Shown in pieces: positions 54,050-62,105 of a stretch of 64,000 nucleotides of DNA. Numbering within the stretch: the stretch's first letter is position 1; each line of letters opens with the position of its first letter. The notes under the pieces are model-generated. The model was not told the origin of the DNA, made no database searches, and saw only the letters and a program-made list of their open reading frames with translations. The stretch covers positions 223,868-287,867 of the forward strand of contig NZ_JRQQ01000007.1 of the NCBI RefSeq assembly GCF_001625325.1. The letters run 5' to 3'. Position numbers and translations under genes: made by a program. This DNA is from Croceicoccus estronivorus. Its GTDB lineage: Bacteria; Pseudomonadota; Alphaproteobacteria; Sphingomonadales; Sphingomonadaceae.

Positions 54050-55056
54050 AGGCTTTGCTTGTCATTTTCCTTTGGGTTTGCAGCTACGGAACAGCGGCGG
54101 CGCACGAGATACGTCCCGCTCTTCTGGACATTGTGCGTGATACGAAATCGATCTGTCATCTGACCTGGAAGCAGCCCATGATGGGGCAACAGACCGTTCG
54201 CCTTGTACCACACCTTTCAGGAGGCTGGACCGACGGCCCCCCGCAGGCCGAGCGATTGTTTAACACATATCGCCAACAACAGTGGTCCCATCCAGAATGC
54301 ACGATCGGGGTTTTGGAGAACCAACGCATTGCAATCGAGGGGCTGGACGGCAGCATCACTGACGTTTTCGTCCGCATTGACTATGGGGATGGGCGGATGT
54401 TCCACACAATCCTGCGTCCGGGCGATCCCCCGCTTACACTTACTTCTGAAAAAAGCAGGGCATCTGCAGCCTCGGCATATCTTGGGCTTGGTATCGAACA
54501 CATTCTGGAAGGGGTCGACCACCTCTCGTTTGTCCTGGCGTTGATTTTGCTGATTGGGTTTACCTCCCGGCTGGCGGTGGCCGTGACAGGGTTCACTCTG
54601 GCCCATAGTGTAACCCTGCTCGCAACCGCGCTCGGCCTGATCAGTCCATGGTCGCTTTTGATCGAGGCTCTGGTAGCGCTCAGCATCGCTTTCGTTGCCG
54701 CCGAGGTGCTGCGCGCGCGGCGCGGTTCGAGTAGCCTGACGATCCGCTGGCCCATTCTGGCGGCGATCGGGTTTGGCTTGATTCACGGTTTTGCGTTTGC
54801 AGGGGCCTTGGGTGAAATCGGCCTCCCGCCTGGCCAGTCCGTTCTGGCCCTTGCGCTGTTCAATCTGGGCGTCGAATTGGGGCAGATCCTGTTTGTGGTT
54901 TTCGTGATGGCAATTGCTGCGTTGGCTGTTCGCGCAGCCGGTACCTGGAAAGGCTTTGCACCTGCTCCGGCTTTTGTAGTCCGCATCGCGCCATACGCCA
55001 TCGGTAGTTGGGCAACGTATTGGTTTCTTGATCGGACCGCGCAACTGTTCGTCTGA
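54046..55056 (+). CDS. HupE/UreJ-family membrane protein
   Basis: 336 residues. Signal peptide ending AAAHEIRP, a periplasmic beta-rich domain (about 20-135), then about 6-7 membrane helices with the family motifs GIEHILEGVDHLSFVLALIL and GFGLIHGFAFAG. HupE/UreJ proteins are thought to carry metals (nickel in hydrogenase/urease loci). No urease or hydrogenase is near, so here it may serve the metal need of the DUF3604 protein. ATG 54046 overlaps the PpiC stop (ATGA). Confidence 0.88.
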   Translation: MKALLVIFLWVCSYGTAAAHEIRPALLDIVRDTKSICHLTWKQPMMGQQTVRLVPHLSGGWTDGPPQAERLFNTYRQQQWSHPECTIGVLENQRIAIEGLDGSITDVFVRIDYGDGRMFHTILRPGDPPLTLTSEKSRASAASAYLGLGIEHILEGVDHLSFVLALILLIGFTSRLAVAVTGFTLAHSVTLLATALGLISPWSLLIEALVALSIAFVAAEVLRARRGSSSLTIRWPILAAIGFGLIHGFAFAGALGEIGLPPGQSVLALALFNLGVELGQILFVVFVMAIAALAVRAAGTWKGFAPAPAFVVRIAPYAIGSWATYWFLDRTAQLFV

Positions 55057-55129
55057 AGTATGAATTCTACCAAAATCAGCAGCTCACCGTTCTGCCAAAC
55101 GCATATGACGACGGGGTGGAAGATGCATG

Positions 55130-55170
55130 GGCATCTGGCCAGCCCGTCGAAACCGGGCCGGCCAGATGCC
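55130..55170. terminator. Bidirectional hairpin after the HupE gene
   Basis: An 11-bp outer stem (GGCATCTGGCC 55130-55140 with 55160-55170) and a 5-bp inner stem are separated by one mismatch, with a 7-nt loop. It lies between the convergent HupE and small-protein genes. Confidence 0.7.
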
Positions 55171-55182
55171 TGTATTGGGGTG

Positions 55183-55383
55183 CTATATGTTGAGCACGCA
55201 CCACGGCATGCCGACCAACTCGTTCGCCGTGGAGACATTGGCTTTGGCCATTACCGGTGCGAGATGTTCGTTCAGGATCTGCACCTGTGACGTGCCGCCG
55301 TTCGGGAAGCGGAGAACCACTGCCAGAGCGAATTCCCCATCGTGAGTGGCAGCGAAGCCAATGGATTCTATCGTTGCCGTCAT
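55183..55383 (-). CDS. Small hypothetical protein
   Basis: 66 residues (starts MTATIESIGFAATHDGE, ends GMPWCVLNI), no signal peptide or known domain. GTG 55404 would give 73 residues and overlap the upstream gene by 11 bp. It follows the LysM-like small gene and the amidohydrolase on the same strand, probably one operon. The balanced codon use and hydrophobic pattern (FALAVVLRFPNGGTSQVQIL) look protein-like. Function unknown. Confidence 0.6.
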   Translation of the reverse strand: MTATIESIGFAATHDGEFALAVVLRFPNGGTSQVQILNEHLAPVMAKANVSTANELVGMPWCVLNI

Positions 55384-55393
55384 TTCCTCGCGG

Positions 55394-55612
55394 TCAGGCT
55401 GCACGCGGTGCTTCGGTAAACACGATGTCGGAGGGGGTCATCCCGCCGCCGCCCGGTCGGAAGGCGAGGAACAGGTTCCAGCTCTGCAGCTTCTGCACCG
55501 CTTCCTGCAAAGGTTCTTCCGGAAACAGACGCTTGGCAAGAGTTTCCCAGTTGTCCCCCGCCTGTGGCTGGGTGAAGGCCCGCCGTGGCGGGATCGTGAC
55601 GTCGTTCAGCAT
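55394..55612 (-). CDS. Small LysM-like protein
   Basis: 72 residues (MLNDVTIPPRRAFTQPQAGDNWETLAKRLFP at the start, two-part quoted here only as a landmark; then LQSWNLFLAFRPGGGGMTPSD). The pattern G-D-x-W-x-x-L-A-x-R plus a later N-x-F-x-x-R is reminiscent of a LysM module, although no signal peptide is present. ATG 55612 has AGAAGAGAG upstream. 22 bp after the amidohydrolase gene; the link in function is unknown. Confidence 0.65.
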   Translation of the reverse strand: MLNDVTIPPRRAFTQPQAGDNWETLAKRLFPEEPLQEAVQKLQSWNLFLAFRPGGGGMTPSDIVFTEAPRAA

Positions 55613-55634
55613 GGTTTGGCTCTCTTCTCGTGTT

Positions 55635-57320
55635 TCAGGCCGCTTCCGGCACGACGGCGCCGGTGCGTGTATCGGTGTAGCCCTTGTCCGCGTTGTAGGC
55701 CCGGCGACCGTTGACGAACACGTCGCGCACCCCTTGGGCATGACGAATGAAGCGATATCCGGGGGCCGGAAGGTCATGCACGGCAATTTCCGGGCCGCGG
55801 TCGATCGTTGCCGGGTCGAACAGAACCAGATCTGCCGCGTATCCCGGCTTCACCAATCCACGATCCTTGATGCCCCAGATCCGCGCCACGTCCTGCGTCA
55901 GTTTATGGACCGCCTGCTCGATAGATATCGCACCCAGTTCCCGCACGTACTTGCTGAACAGGTATCCGGTGTCGCCGTAAGTGGAGAAATTGGTGACATG
56001 GGCGCCACCATCGCCTGCGCCGATCCCGATCAACGGATCGGCAAGGAAATGGCCGATCTTGTCAGACCGGCTATGCCCAAGAGCTTCCAGACCGAAAGAG
56101 GTCTGAAGATCGTCATCCAGAGCGATATCGATTATTACGTCTGCCAGGTGACAGCCCCGCTCTTTCGCGAGATCCCCAAGGCGGCGGCCGACCAGACCTT
56201 CGCTGGCCTTGCCCGGGCGCTTCACGAAAGCGTCGGCAAAATCGAGATCGAGGCCGATGGGCATCATGAAATTGTTGATTTCGGCGCGGAGCTTTTCCCG
56301 GTGTTCGGGATCGCGCAGTTTAGCGAGCTTTTCTTCATGGGGAAGAAGCGTCGTCGCCCACCATGTCGGCAGCGTTGCAAACGTCGACATCGGTGCTGTC
56401 AGATCGAACGACAGGTCAATCGGCCGGGTTTGCATCTGGGGAACCACCCGCGCGCCGAATGCCGTCTGCAGGCGGATACGTTCATGTGCGATATCGACCA
56501 GATCGGGCGAAGAGTTGCTGTCAAACAGTGGCGAGAACGTGATGGTCAGGTTATGCTTGCGGGAAAGATCGGCCATAATGTCGATCCGCGCGCAAAGCAG
56601 ATCGGGGTCCCAGAATTCGGGAACGATCTGCATGATCGCGCCATGTTCGCCAAGCGTCGCGCAGAGCGCGTCGAGTTCGCGTGGTTCCGCCAATCGGGCC
56701 GGGACCGGCATGTTTTCATGATCGATGTCCACCCAAGAACCGCTCATGCCGATGGCGCCTTCGCTCAGACATTCCGCCAGTACTTCCTGCATCTCGGCAA
56801 TTTCTGCATCGGTGGCTGGACGCTTGCGGGCGTCTTCTCCCATCACCCAGAGGCGGATAAGGCTGTGACCGACCAATGGGGCGATGTTGATACCCAGTTG
56901 GCCCCGGATCGCCGCGATATATTCGCCGAACGTCTCCCAGTCCCAGGTCAGACCGGCGTCGAAGGCATTCTGCGGCATTTCTTCGATCTTGCGGAAGGTC
57001 GCGCCCAGCAGTTCGCGGTGGTCGGCCCGCACCGGAGCGAGACTGAGCGAACAGTTGCCAGGCACGATTGTCGTCACGCCATGTTCGAGAGCAGGCTGGG
57101 CAAGGCCGTCCCAGACCAACTGCGCATCATAATGGGTGTGTGGATCGATGAAGCCAGGGGAAAGGATCAGGCCCTCTGCGTCGATTGTTTCAGTGGCTTC
57201 TCCGGCTATATCGCCTACAGCGACGATCTGGCCGTTGCGAACGCCAACCGAACCGGTGAACGAAGGCCCTCCGGAGCCGTCGCAAATGCGGGCATTGGTA
57301 ATGAGCAGATCGAAACTCAT
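55635..57320 (-). CDS. N-acyl-D-amino-acid deacylase-like amidohydrolase
   Basis: 561 residues of the D-aminoacylase branch of amidohydrolases. Metal/active-site motifs: GFIDPHTHYDAQ, TTIVPGNCSLSLAP (the Cys ligand of D-aminoacylases), and GAGDGGAHVTNFSTYGDTGYL. Would hydrolyse N-acyl or related amide bonds in the cytoplasm. Sphingomonads have many paralogues with unknown substrates. ATG 57320 has GGAGAGGA 5-6 nt upstream; ATG 57350 adds 10 unlikely residues. First gene of a minus-strand operon, divergent from a TetR gene across a palindromic site. Confidence 0.9.
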   Translation of the reverse strand: MSFDLLITNARICDGSGGPSFTGSVGVRNGQIVAVGDIAGEATETIDAEGLILSPGFIDPHTHYDAQLVWDGLAQPALEHGVTTIVPGNCSLSLAPVRADHRELLGATFRKIEEMPQNAFDAGLTWDWETFGEYIAAIRGQLGINIAPLVGHSLIRLWVMGEDARKRPATDAEIAEMQEVLAECLSEGAIGMSGSWVDIDHENMPVPARLAEPRELDALCATLGEHGAIMQIVPEFWDPDLLCARIDIMADLSRKHNLTITFSPLFDSNSSPDLVDIAHERIRLQTAFGARVVPQMQTRPIDLSFDLTAPMSTFATLPTWWATTLLPHEEKLAKLRDPEHREKLRAEINNFMMPIGLDLDFADAFVKRPGKASEGLVGRRLGDLAKERGCHLADVIIDIALDDDLQTSFGLEALGHSRSDKIGHFLADPLIGIGAGDGGAHVTNFSTYGDTGYLFSKYVRELGAISIEQAVHKLTQDVARIWGIKDRGLVKPGYAADLVLFDPATIDRGPEIAVHDLPAPGYRFIRHAQGVRDVFVNGRRAYNADKGYTDTRTGAVVPEAA

Positions 57321-57384
57321 AGCTTCCTCTCCAGACTTCATAGGGATCACATATGCCGCTAATTTTTTCCGGCATCGTGTTATT

Positions 57385-57405
57385 TACAGTACATTGTGTA
57401 TCGTA
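57385..57405. promoter_or_regulatory. Operator candidate between amidohydrolase and TetR genes
   Basis: A 21-bp element (TACAGTACAT at the left, TGT..CGTA at the right) matches the palindrome upstream of the COQ4 gene (58282-58302) at 15 of 21 positions and contains TACA-N3-TGTA. It lies 64 bp upstream of the amidohydrolase start and 87 bp from the TetR start. Confidence 0.55.
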
Positions 57406-57492
57406 TGACATTCTGGAAAAGGGGACAAGCTGGAAATTGATCTTTATCAAACGGCGGGGGTGCCGCGTCGGAGGCGCTGCGGGGAGAAGAAA

Positions 57493-58131
57493 ATGACGGG
57501 TCGCACGACCGGAGAAAATAAGGAAAAACCAAAGCGGAGAGGCCCGGGGCGACCGCGTAACCCGGCTAACGATGCCGCCATTCTGTCCGCAGCGAGAGAG
57601 ATATTGGCTACGCGTGGTTTTGATGCCCTGACATTTGAAGCTGTGGCACAGGCAGCGGGCATTTCCCGCGTATCAATCTACAGGCGATGGCCGAGCAAGG
57701 CTCATCTGGTGAATGACATTGCCAATCGCGGAAACGAGGAGTTTCCCGATGTAATCGAAGAGCGGGGCTGGGACGGTGAAGTGCGTGCGGTCCTGGCGCT
57801 GTTACATGATCGCTATAGCCAAAAGGACGTTGGGGCCGCTTCTATTGGCGCATTGGTCGCTTGGCAGAGAGACCCATCGTTGAGGGGGGAACTGGAAGCC
57901 TCGATCGAGGAGGATACGCGTGCTTCCTTTCGCCGGACGGTGGAAAAGGGAAAAGCGCTGGGAATGGTCCGTGACGACGTCGATAGCGATGCGGTGTTCG
58001 ACATTGCTGTCGGGGCGATCATCTTTGGCAAATTATTCAGCTCCCTGGTGGATCGGACAATAGAGATCGAGCGGATCGTCGATGTCATCCTTAGGGGCAC
58101 CGAGGCGCCGCAGGCTGGGCGGTGCGACTGA
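57493..58131 (+). CDS. TetR-family regulator (paralogue A flanking COQ4)
   Basis: 212 residues. Arg-rich arm (KPKRRGPGRPRNP), helix-turn-helix LTFEAVAQAAGISRVSIYRRWPSKAHL, TetR_C ligand domain. Clearly related to the TetR at 59310-59933 along its length (YRRWPxKAH; DVDSDAVFDIAVGAII versus DIDVDALFDILTGSII). ATG 57493 has GGGGAG upstream. Likely binds the TACAG-type palindromes at 57385 and 58282. Confidence 0.9.
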   Translation: MTGRTTGENKEKPKRRGPGRPRNPANDAAILSAAREILATRGFDALTFEAVAQAAGISRVSIYRRWPSKAHLVNDIANRGNEEFPDVIEERGWDGEVRAVLALLHDRYSQKDVGAASIGALVAWQRDPSLRGELEASIEEDTRASFRRTVEKGKALGMVRDDVDSDAVFDIAVGAIIFGKLFSSLVDRTIEIERIVDVILRGTEAPQAGRCD

Positions 58132-58281
58132 GGAAGCCATCGGGCCTTCCATCCGGACACAGGATTTGATGGCACGCGGCGATCAGGCGAATAGCTGGAC
58201 CGATCACTGACGTCGGGCTTGTTCCGTTGCACGCATCTTGGTGCAATTTACGCGCTGTTGCGATTGACAGCTGCTGCCATA

Positions 58282-58302
58282 TACAGCACATCATGTCCTG
58301 TA
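58282..58302. promoter_or_regulatory. 21-bp palindrome upstream of the COQ4-family gene
   Basis: TACAGCACAT-C-ATGTCCTGTA pairs at 9 of 10 positions per arm. It sits 88 bp before the COQ4 start, in the 258-bp gap after the TetR gene, and recurs in diverged form at 57385-57405. A strong TetR-family operator candidate. Confidence 0.65.
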
Positions 58303-58389
58303 ATTTCCGACGTAGAATGCGGAAACTGATTAAATCAATGAAGTCGGGGTGCGCCGTCGCGTGCCATATTGATACGAGGAACCTGAATC

Positions 58390-59241
58390 ATGGCTACTGT
58401 GGTTGAGAAGCAAAAGGCTGGGGAACTCAGTGCGGCAGAAGCACGCTACCTTCAGGGGGCAAATGAACCTGCCAAGAGTAGCGTTCTTACGAGCACTTCC
58501 GAATATTTGAACAATCCACGCTTCCGGGACATCTATGCTCAGATGGGGTTGAAGCGGGACGGACATGATCTGCCCGGTGCCTATCTGATTCCCGATGTGC
58601 ATCGTGCATTTGCCGAAGTGACGGACGGTGAAAGGCTGTTTGGCCTCGTCATGGAGGAAAAGGCACGCATTCCAGAGTTTGCGGAGTGGCTCGACGCCCG
58701 TTTCACAAGCAACTTCACTGTTGAAAGCTTGCGTGATTACGAGCCCGGAACGCTCGGCTCCCGCATCCATGATTTTATGGCTTCGAGCGGCATGGACATC
58801 GATTTCATGTTCCTCGCCGAAGCGGAAAACGATTTCGAATATCTGAACAAGCGTCGTGTGCAAAATCACGACATTGAACACATGGTCACTGGCCTGGATC
58901 CCAGCCCGGTAGGTGAGGTCGCGCTGATCGTTGCCAACACGATCGCGATCAACAATTATTTCGCGGAGCCGCTCGCCTCAGAACTCAATCGGTTCGGAAC
59001 GTTCCTCACATCGACCGGACTGATGCGCATGGCATGCCACTATGGCGCGGTCGTCCCGGCGTATCTTGAAGGTATCGCAAGGGGTTATGCGTTGGGCGGG
59101 AAGCAGAAACGCCCGATGTTCATGATCAAGTGGGAAGATTATCTCGACTGGACGATCCCAGCCATTCGCGAAGAGTTCAATTTCGAAGATGGTCCGGAGG
59201 ATGGCCACTGGACCTGGACGTTCGAAGCCAGCAAGGGATAA
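58390..59241 (+). CDS. COQ4-family protein
   Basis: 283 residues, with the COQ4 metal motif H160-D161-x2-H164-x11-E176 (NHDIEHMVTGLDPSPVGE) intact. COQ4 proteins act in ubiquinone biosynthesis (C1 decarboxylation/hydroxylation of the ring in current models). This copy stands alone between two TetR genes, away from other coq genes, so it may modify another quinone or aromatic compound on induction. Start ATG 58390, with GAGGAA 8-9 nt upstream. Ends on a strong hairpin. Confidence 0.85.
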   Translation: MATVVEKQKAGELSAAEARYLQGANEPAKSSVLTSTSEYLNNPRFRDIYAQMGLKRDGHDLPGAYLIPDVHRAFAEVTDGERLFGLVMEEKARIPEFAEWLDARFTSNFTVESLRDYEPGTLGSRIHDFMASSGMDIDFMFLAEAENDFEYLNKRRVQNHDIEHMVTGLDPSPVGEVALIVANTIAINNYFAEPLASELNRFGTFLTSTGLMRMACHYGAVVPAYLEGIARGYALGGKQKRPMFMIKWEDYLDWTIPAIREEFNFEDGPEDGHWTWTFEASKG

Positions 59242-59273
59242 TCTCGCGCTTTATGGCGGGACTTGATACCGGC

Positions 59274-59304
59274 GGATTGGGCAGCATCTGATGCTGTCCA
59301 ATCC
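59274..59304. terminator. Bidirectional hairpin after the COQ4-family gene
   Basis: A 14-bp stem with one G·U (59274-59287 with 59291-59304, 3-nt loop) lies between the convergent COQ4 and TetR genes. Confidence 0.75.
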
Positions 59305-59309
59305 GGTGC

Positions 59310-59933
59310 TCACGAGTCCGCCAGCACGCCATTGATCACGATATTGCAGATTTCTTCGATGTGACGGTCGTCACAGGAGAGGTTGCTGAACAGAATCCTG
59401 TAAATGATGCTGCCCGTCAAAATGTCGAACAGGGCATCGACATCTATATCTTTCCGGGCGGTCCCACTTCGCTTGGCATCATTCACGATTTTGCGAAAGT
59501 TTTCCCGCGCACCTTCTTCAAGAGGATCGTGCACGGTGGATCGCAGGCTGGCGTCCGTAAAATAGGCATTGAACAGCCCGACGGATGCGGGCCCCATGGC
59601 AGGATCCTTGTAGCCCGAATAGATCTGTTCGACGACCGCGCGGATTTGCGCGCTGAAACCTTCCTCCAGAGGGGTATAGGTAAAGCCCTCTTCATTGCCG
59701 CGAATGATATCTGCGGCGATATGGGCCTTTGTCGGCCAGCGCCGGTAGATGGTGCCGCGGCTTACGCCGGTAGATTGCGCAAGGGCATCATATGTCAGCG
59801 CTTCGTAGCCATCGCTGGCCAGAAGCTTCTTGGCCGCCGCAAGGATTTTTGGGAAAACGTCCGGATTGCGCGGCCTGCCGCGTTCTCTTCGGGAAAAAGT
59901 CTTTTCTGCCAAACCCTGTCCTTTCCATCGCAC
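59310..59933 (-). CDS. TetR-family regulator (paralogue B flanking COQ4)
   Basis: 207 residues. Basic arm (SRRERGRPRNP), helix-turn-helix LTYDALAQSTGVSRGTIYRRWPTKAHI, TetR_C domain related to the TetR at 57493. GTG 59933 has GGGGGG 5 nt upstream; TTG 59912 is an alternative. Convergent with the COQ4 gene. It has no palindrome of the TACAG type in its own 171-bp upstream gap that I can see. Confidence 0.88.
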   Translation of the reverse strand: MRWKGQGLAEKTFSRRERGRPRNPDVFPKILAAAKKLLASDGYEALTYDALAQSTGVSRGTIYRRWPTKAHIAADIIRGNEEGFTYTPLEEGFSAQIRAVVEQIYSGYKDPAMGPASVGLFNAYFTDASLRSTVHDPLEEGARENFRKIVNDAKRSGTARKDIDVDALFDILTGSIIYRILFSNLSCDDRHIEEICNIVINGVLADS

Positions 59934-60104
59934 ACATCCCCCCTGGATAGGTACGGATAGTTCTTATTCTGCTGCCCGGAGGGGAGGGCGAGGTCAATAG
60001 TACCTGTGTTCGGACTGCGGTGTTTGGGCAGCGCGTCGATCTGCCTCCGGTAGGGGGAGTGAACGCGATGCAATCGCAAGCATACATGCAGAAAGAACGA
60101 GCGC

Positions 60105-60698
60105 TCAAAGGCGCAGGATCGCACGCACTATCATGCGGAAACTGTTTTCGTTGGCCCCGGTTGCCAGGAATCGTTCTGCCTGTCCCACAACTGCCAGTGC
60201 GGCGACAATCCTGCCCTCTGCTTCTGCAATGCTCAAACTCCCGCGCCTCAGTGTCAGCGCTTGGGCGAGCCGTCCAACGGCGTCACCGCGAAGTCGTTCC
60301 AGGCGACTTTTGTCCATGGCCTCCATATCGGCCACTGTGCCCTGCAGCAGAGTGATGATTGCTCCCTTGCTCATCGCATGATCGGCAAGGACATCCGCCA
60401 GTCGTTCGGGGCCCTCCAGGGCGGGATCTGATGCAGTTGCGGTTTCAATCGCGTCCATTGCTTCATCAACGGCAGCTTCCAGCAAAGCGAGGAGCAATTC
60501 GGTCTTGCCACTGAAATAGCGATAAATCCCCGGCCCGCTGATTCCGGAAGCCGCGGCGATCGCGTCGATACTGGCCCCGGCATAGCCATGGCGCTGGAAC
60601 ATGTCGGAGGCCGCAGCCAGGATCAGGGCGCGCCGTTCGGCTGGCGCCATGCGCGTGCGGCGGCCCTGCCTCAAGTCTGCATCGCCAGCATTCATCAT
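60105..60698 (-). CDS. TetR-family regulator, divergent from P450
   Basis: 197 residues. Helix-turn-helix ASIDAIAAASGISGPGIYRYFSGKTELL, Ala-rich ligand domain. Shares a 67-bp divergent promoter region with the cytochrome P450 gene, which contains a near-perfect 18-bp palindrome (60730-60747). It most likely represses the P450 operon and itself. Confidence 0.92.
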   Translation of the reverse strand: MMNAGDADLRQGRRTRMAPAERRALILAAASDMFQRHGYAGASIDAIAAASGISGPGIYRYFSGKTELLLALLEAAVDEAMDAIETATASDPALEGPERLADVLADHAMSKGAIITLLQGTVADMEAMDKSRLERLRGDAVGRLAQALTLRRGSLSIAEAEGRIVAALAVVGQAERFLATGANENSFRMIVRAILRL

Positions 60699-60729
60699 TG
60701 CCCTCTAGCGCGCCGCTTCAGAAAACGCT

Positions 60730-60747
60730 AGTAAACGATCGTTCACT
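60730..60747. promoter_or_regulatory. TetR operator between TetR and P450 genes
   Basis: AGTAAACGATCGTTCACT is symmetric at 16 of 18 positions, centred in the 67-bp gap and 18 bp from the P450 start. Confidence 0.7.
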
Positions 60748-60765
60748 AAAGAGAAGAGGATAAAT

Positions 60766-62022
60766 ATGTCTCAGCGCCCGCTGGCCGATCCGGCTTGCTT
60801 CGATCCCGATTACTTCGCGGCTAATGGGTATCCTCATGAGGTGTGGGCTCGCATGAGGAAAGAGCAGCCGATTGCCTGGCACGACGATGGCATTCGCGAA
60901 CCGTTCTGGGCCTTCACACGTTATGCGGACATCACGGCAATCGGTAAGGATAGCGACAACTTCATAAACGGGCCGGGGATTACCATCCTTCGCAAGGATC
61001 AGCCCATGGACGAGAGCACGCCGCGCATTCCCCTGATGCTCATGATGGACCCGCCCGAGCACCACAAGAATCGCATGATCCTGCGCGAACGCTTCAAGCC
61101 CAGTGTGATGCGCGCGCTGGAAGAACACATTATCGCGCGTTGCAGGGAAATCGCAGATGATGTTGCCGCTGCCCGTGTGGCTGCCGCGAGCGCTGGCGAA
61201 AGCGAGGTAATCGATTTTGTCGAAGCCATTGCCATGCGCCTGCCGCTCGACGTTATTCTCGAACTTCTGGGTGTTCCAACCAGCGACCGGGACCAGATGT
61301 ATACGTGGAGCAATGCGGTTGTCGGTAGCGAGGACCCGGAATATGGAAATCTCGAACTGCCGAAAGAGGCGGTCATGGCGGCACAGCAGGCGATATTCGG
61401 GTATTTCATGCGGTTCATCACAGAACGCCGTGCATCTCCCGGTGAAGATCTGGTCAGCCTGCTTGTCGAGGCACGGATCGACGGAACGCCTTTGAATGAT
61501 ATGGAAATTCTGGGATTCTGCTTTCTTCTGGTTATTGCCGGAAACGAAACGACGCGCAACGCGACCAGTGGGGCGATGCTGGCGCTGATCGAAAACCCGG
61601 AAGCGCGTGCGATGCTGACAGCGGACCGTTCCGGCATGACGCAGGCAGTGGAGGAATTGCTGCGCTGGGTCACGCCTATCGTTTATATGGCGCGTACCGC
61701 GACACGCGATGTCGAGATTGGGGGGCAGACTGTGCGAAAGGGCGAGAAGGTTGCGCTATTCTATCCCTCGGCCAATCGTGACGAGAGCGTGTTCGAGGAT
61801 CCATTCCGCCTCGATCTGGCGCGCAAGCCGAACCGTCATCTGACGTTTGGTTTCGGTCGCCACAGTTGTCTCGGTAATGATCTGGCTAGAATCGAATTGC
61901 GCGCTGTTCTGAACGAGATATTGGCGCGCTTCCCCGACCTTGAGTTGGCAGGGCCTGTGAGCCGCCTGCGCTCTAACTTCGTCGGGGGCATCAAGCACAT
62001 GCCTGTGCGCCTCGTGCGCTAA
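60766..62022 (+). CDS. Cytochrome P450 monooxygenase
   Basis: 418-residue soluble bacterial P450. I-helix oxygen-activation motif AGNETTRN, K-helix ExxR in EELLR, heme-binding loop FGFGRHSCLG with the thiolate Cys368. Overall pattern (MMDPPEHHKNRMILRERF, NRDESVFEDPFRLDLARKPNRHLTFG) resembles the steroid/terpenoid group (CYP125, CYP142, CYP111), but the substrate is not assignable. Needs ferredoxin and reductase partners not encoded nearby. GAAGAGGA Shine-Dalgarno. Confidence 0.95.
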   Translation: MSQRPLADPACFDPDYFAANGYPHEVWARMRKEQPIAWHDDGIREPFWAFTRYADITAIGKDSDNFINGPGITILRKDQPMDESTPRIPLMLMMDPPEHHKNRMILRERFKPSVMRALEEHIIARCREIADDVAAARVAAASAGESEVIDFVEAIAMRLPLDVILELLGVPTSDRDQMYTWSNAVVGSEDPEYGNLELPKEAVMAAQQAIFGYFMRFITERRASPGEDLVSLLVEARIDGTPLNDMEILGFCFLLVIAGNETTRNATSGAMLALIENPEARAMLTADRSGMTQAVEELLRWVTPIVYMARTATRDVEIGGQTVRKGEKVALFYPSANRDESVFEDPFRLDLARKPNRHLTFGFGRHSCLGNDLARIELRAVLNEILARFPDLELAGPVSRLRSNFVGGIKHMPVRLVR

Positions 62023-62105
62023 ATTCGTCGATCCATGCGATTGCTTCTGCCCATTGCGAGCAGTGGGCAGATGACGTTCGCGCACCTTTCCATTAGCGTG
62101 CGGAA

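Noticed and set aside
55257..57362. A 701-codon open frame on the + strand
   Set aside because: It is exactly antisense to the amidohydrolase and the two small genes, has no family features, and the minus-strand proteins carry clear catalytic motifs.
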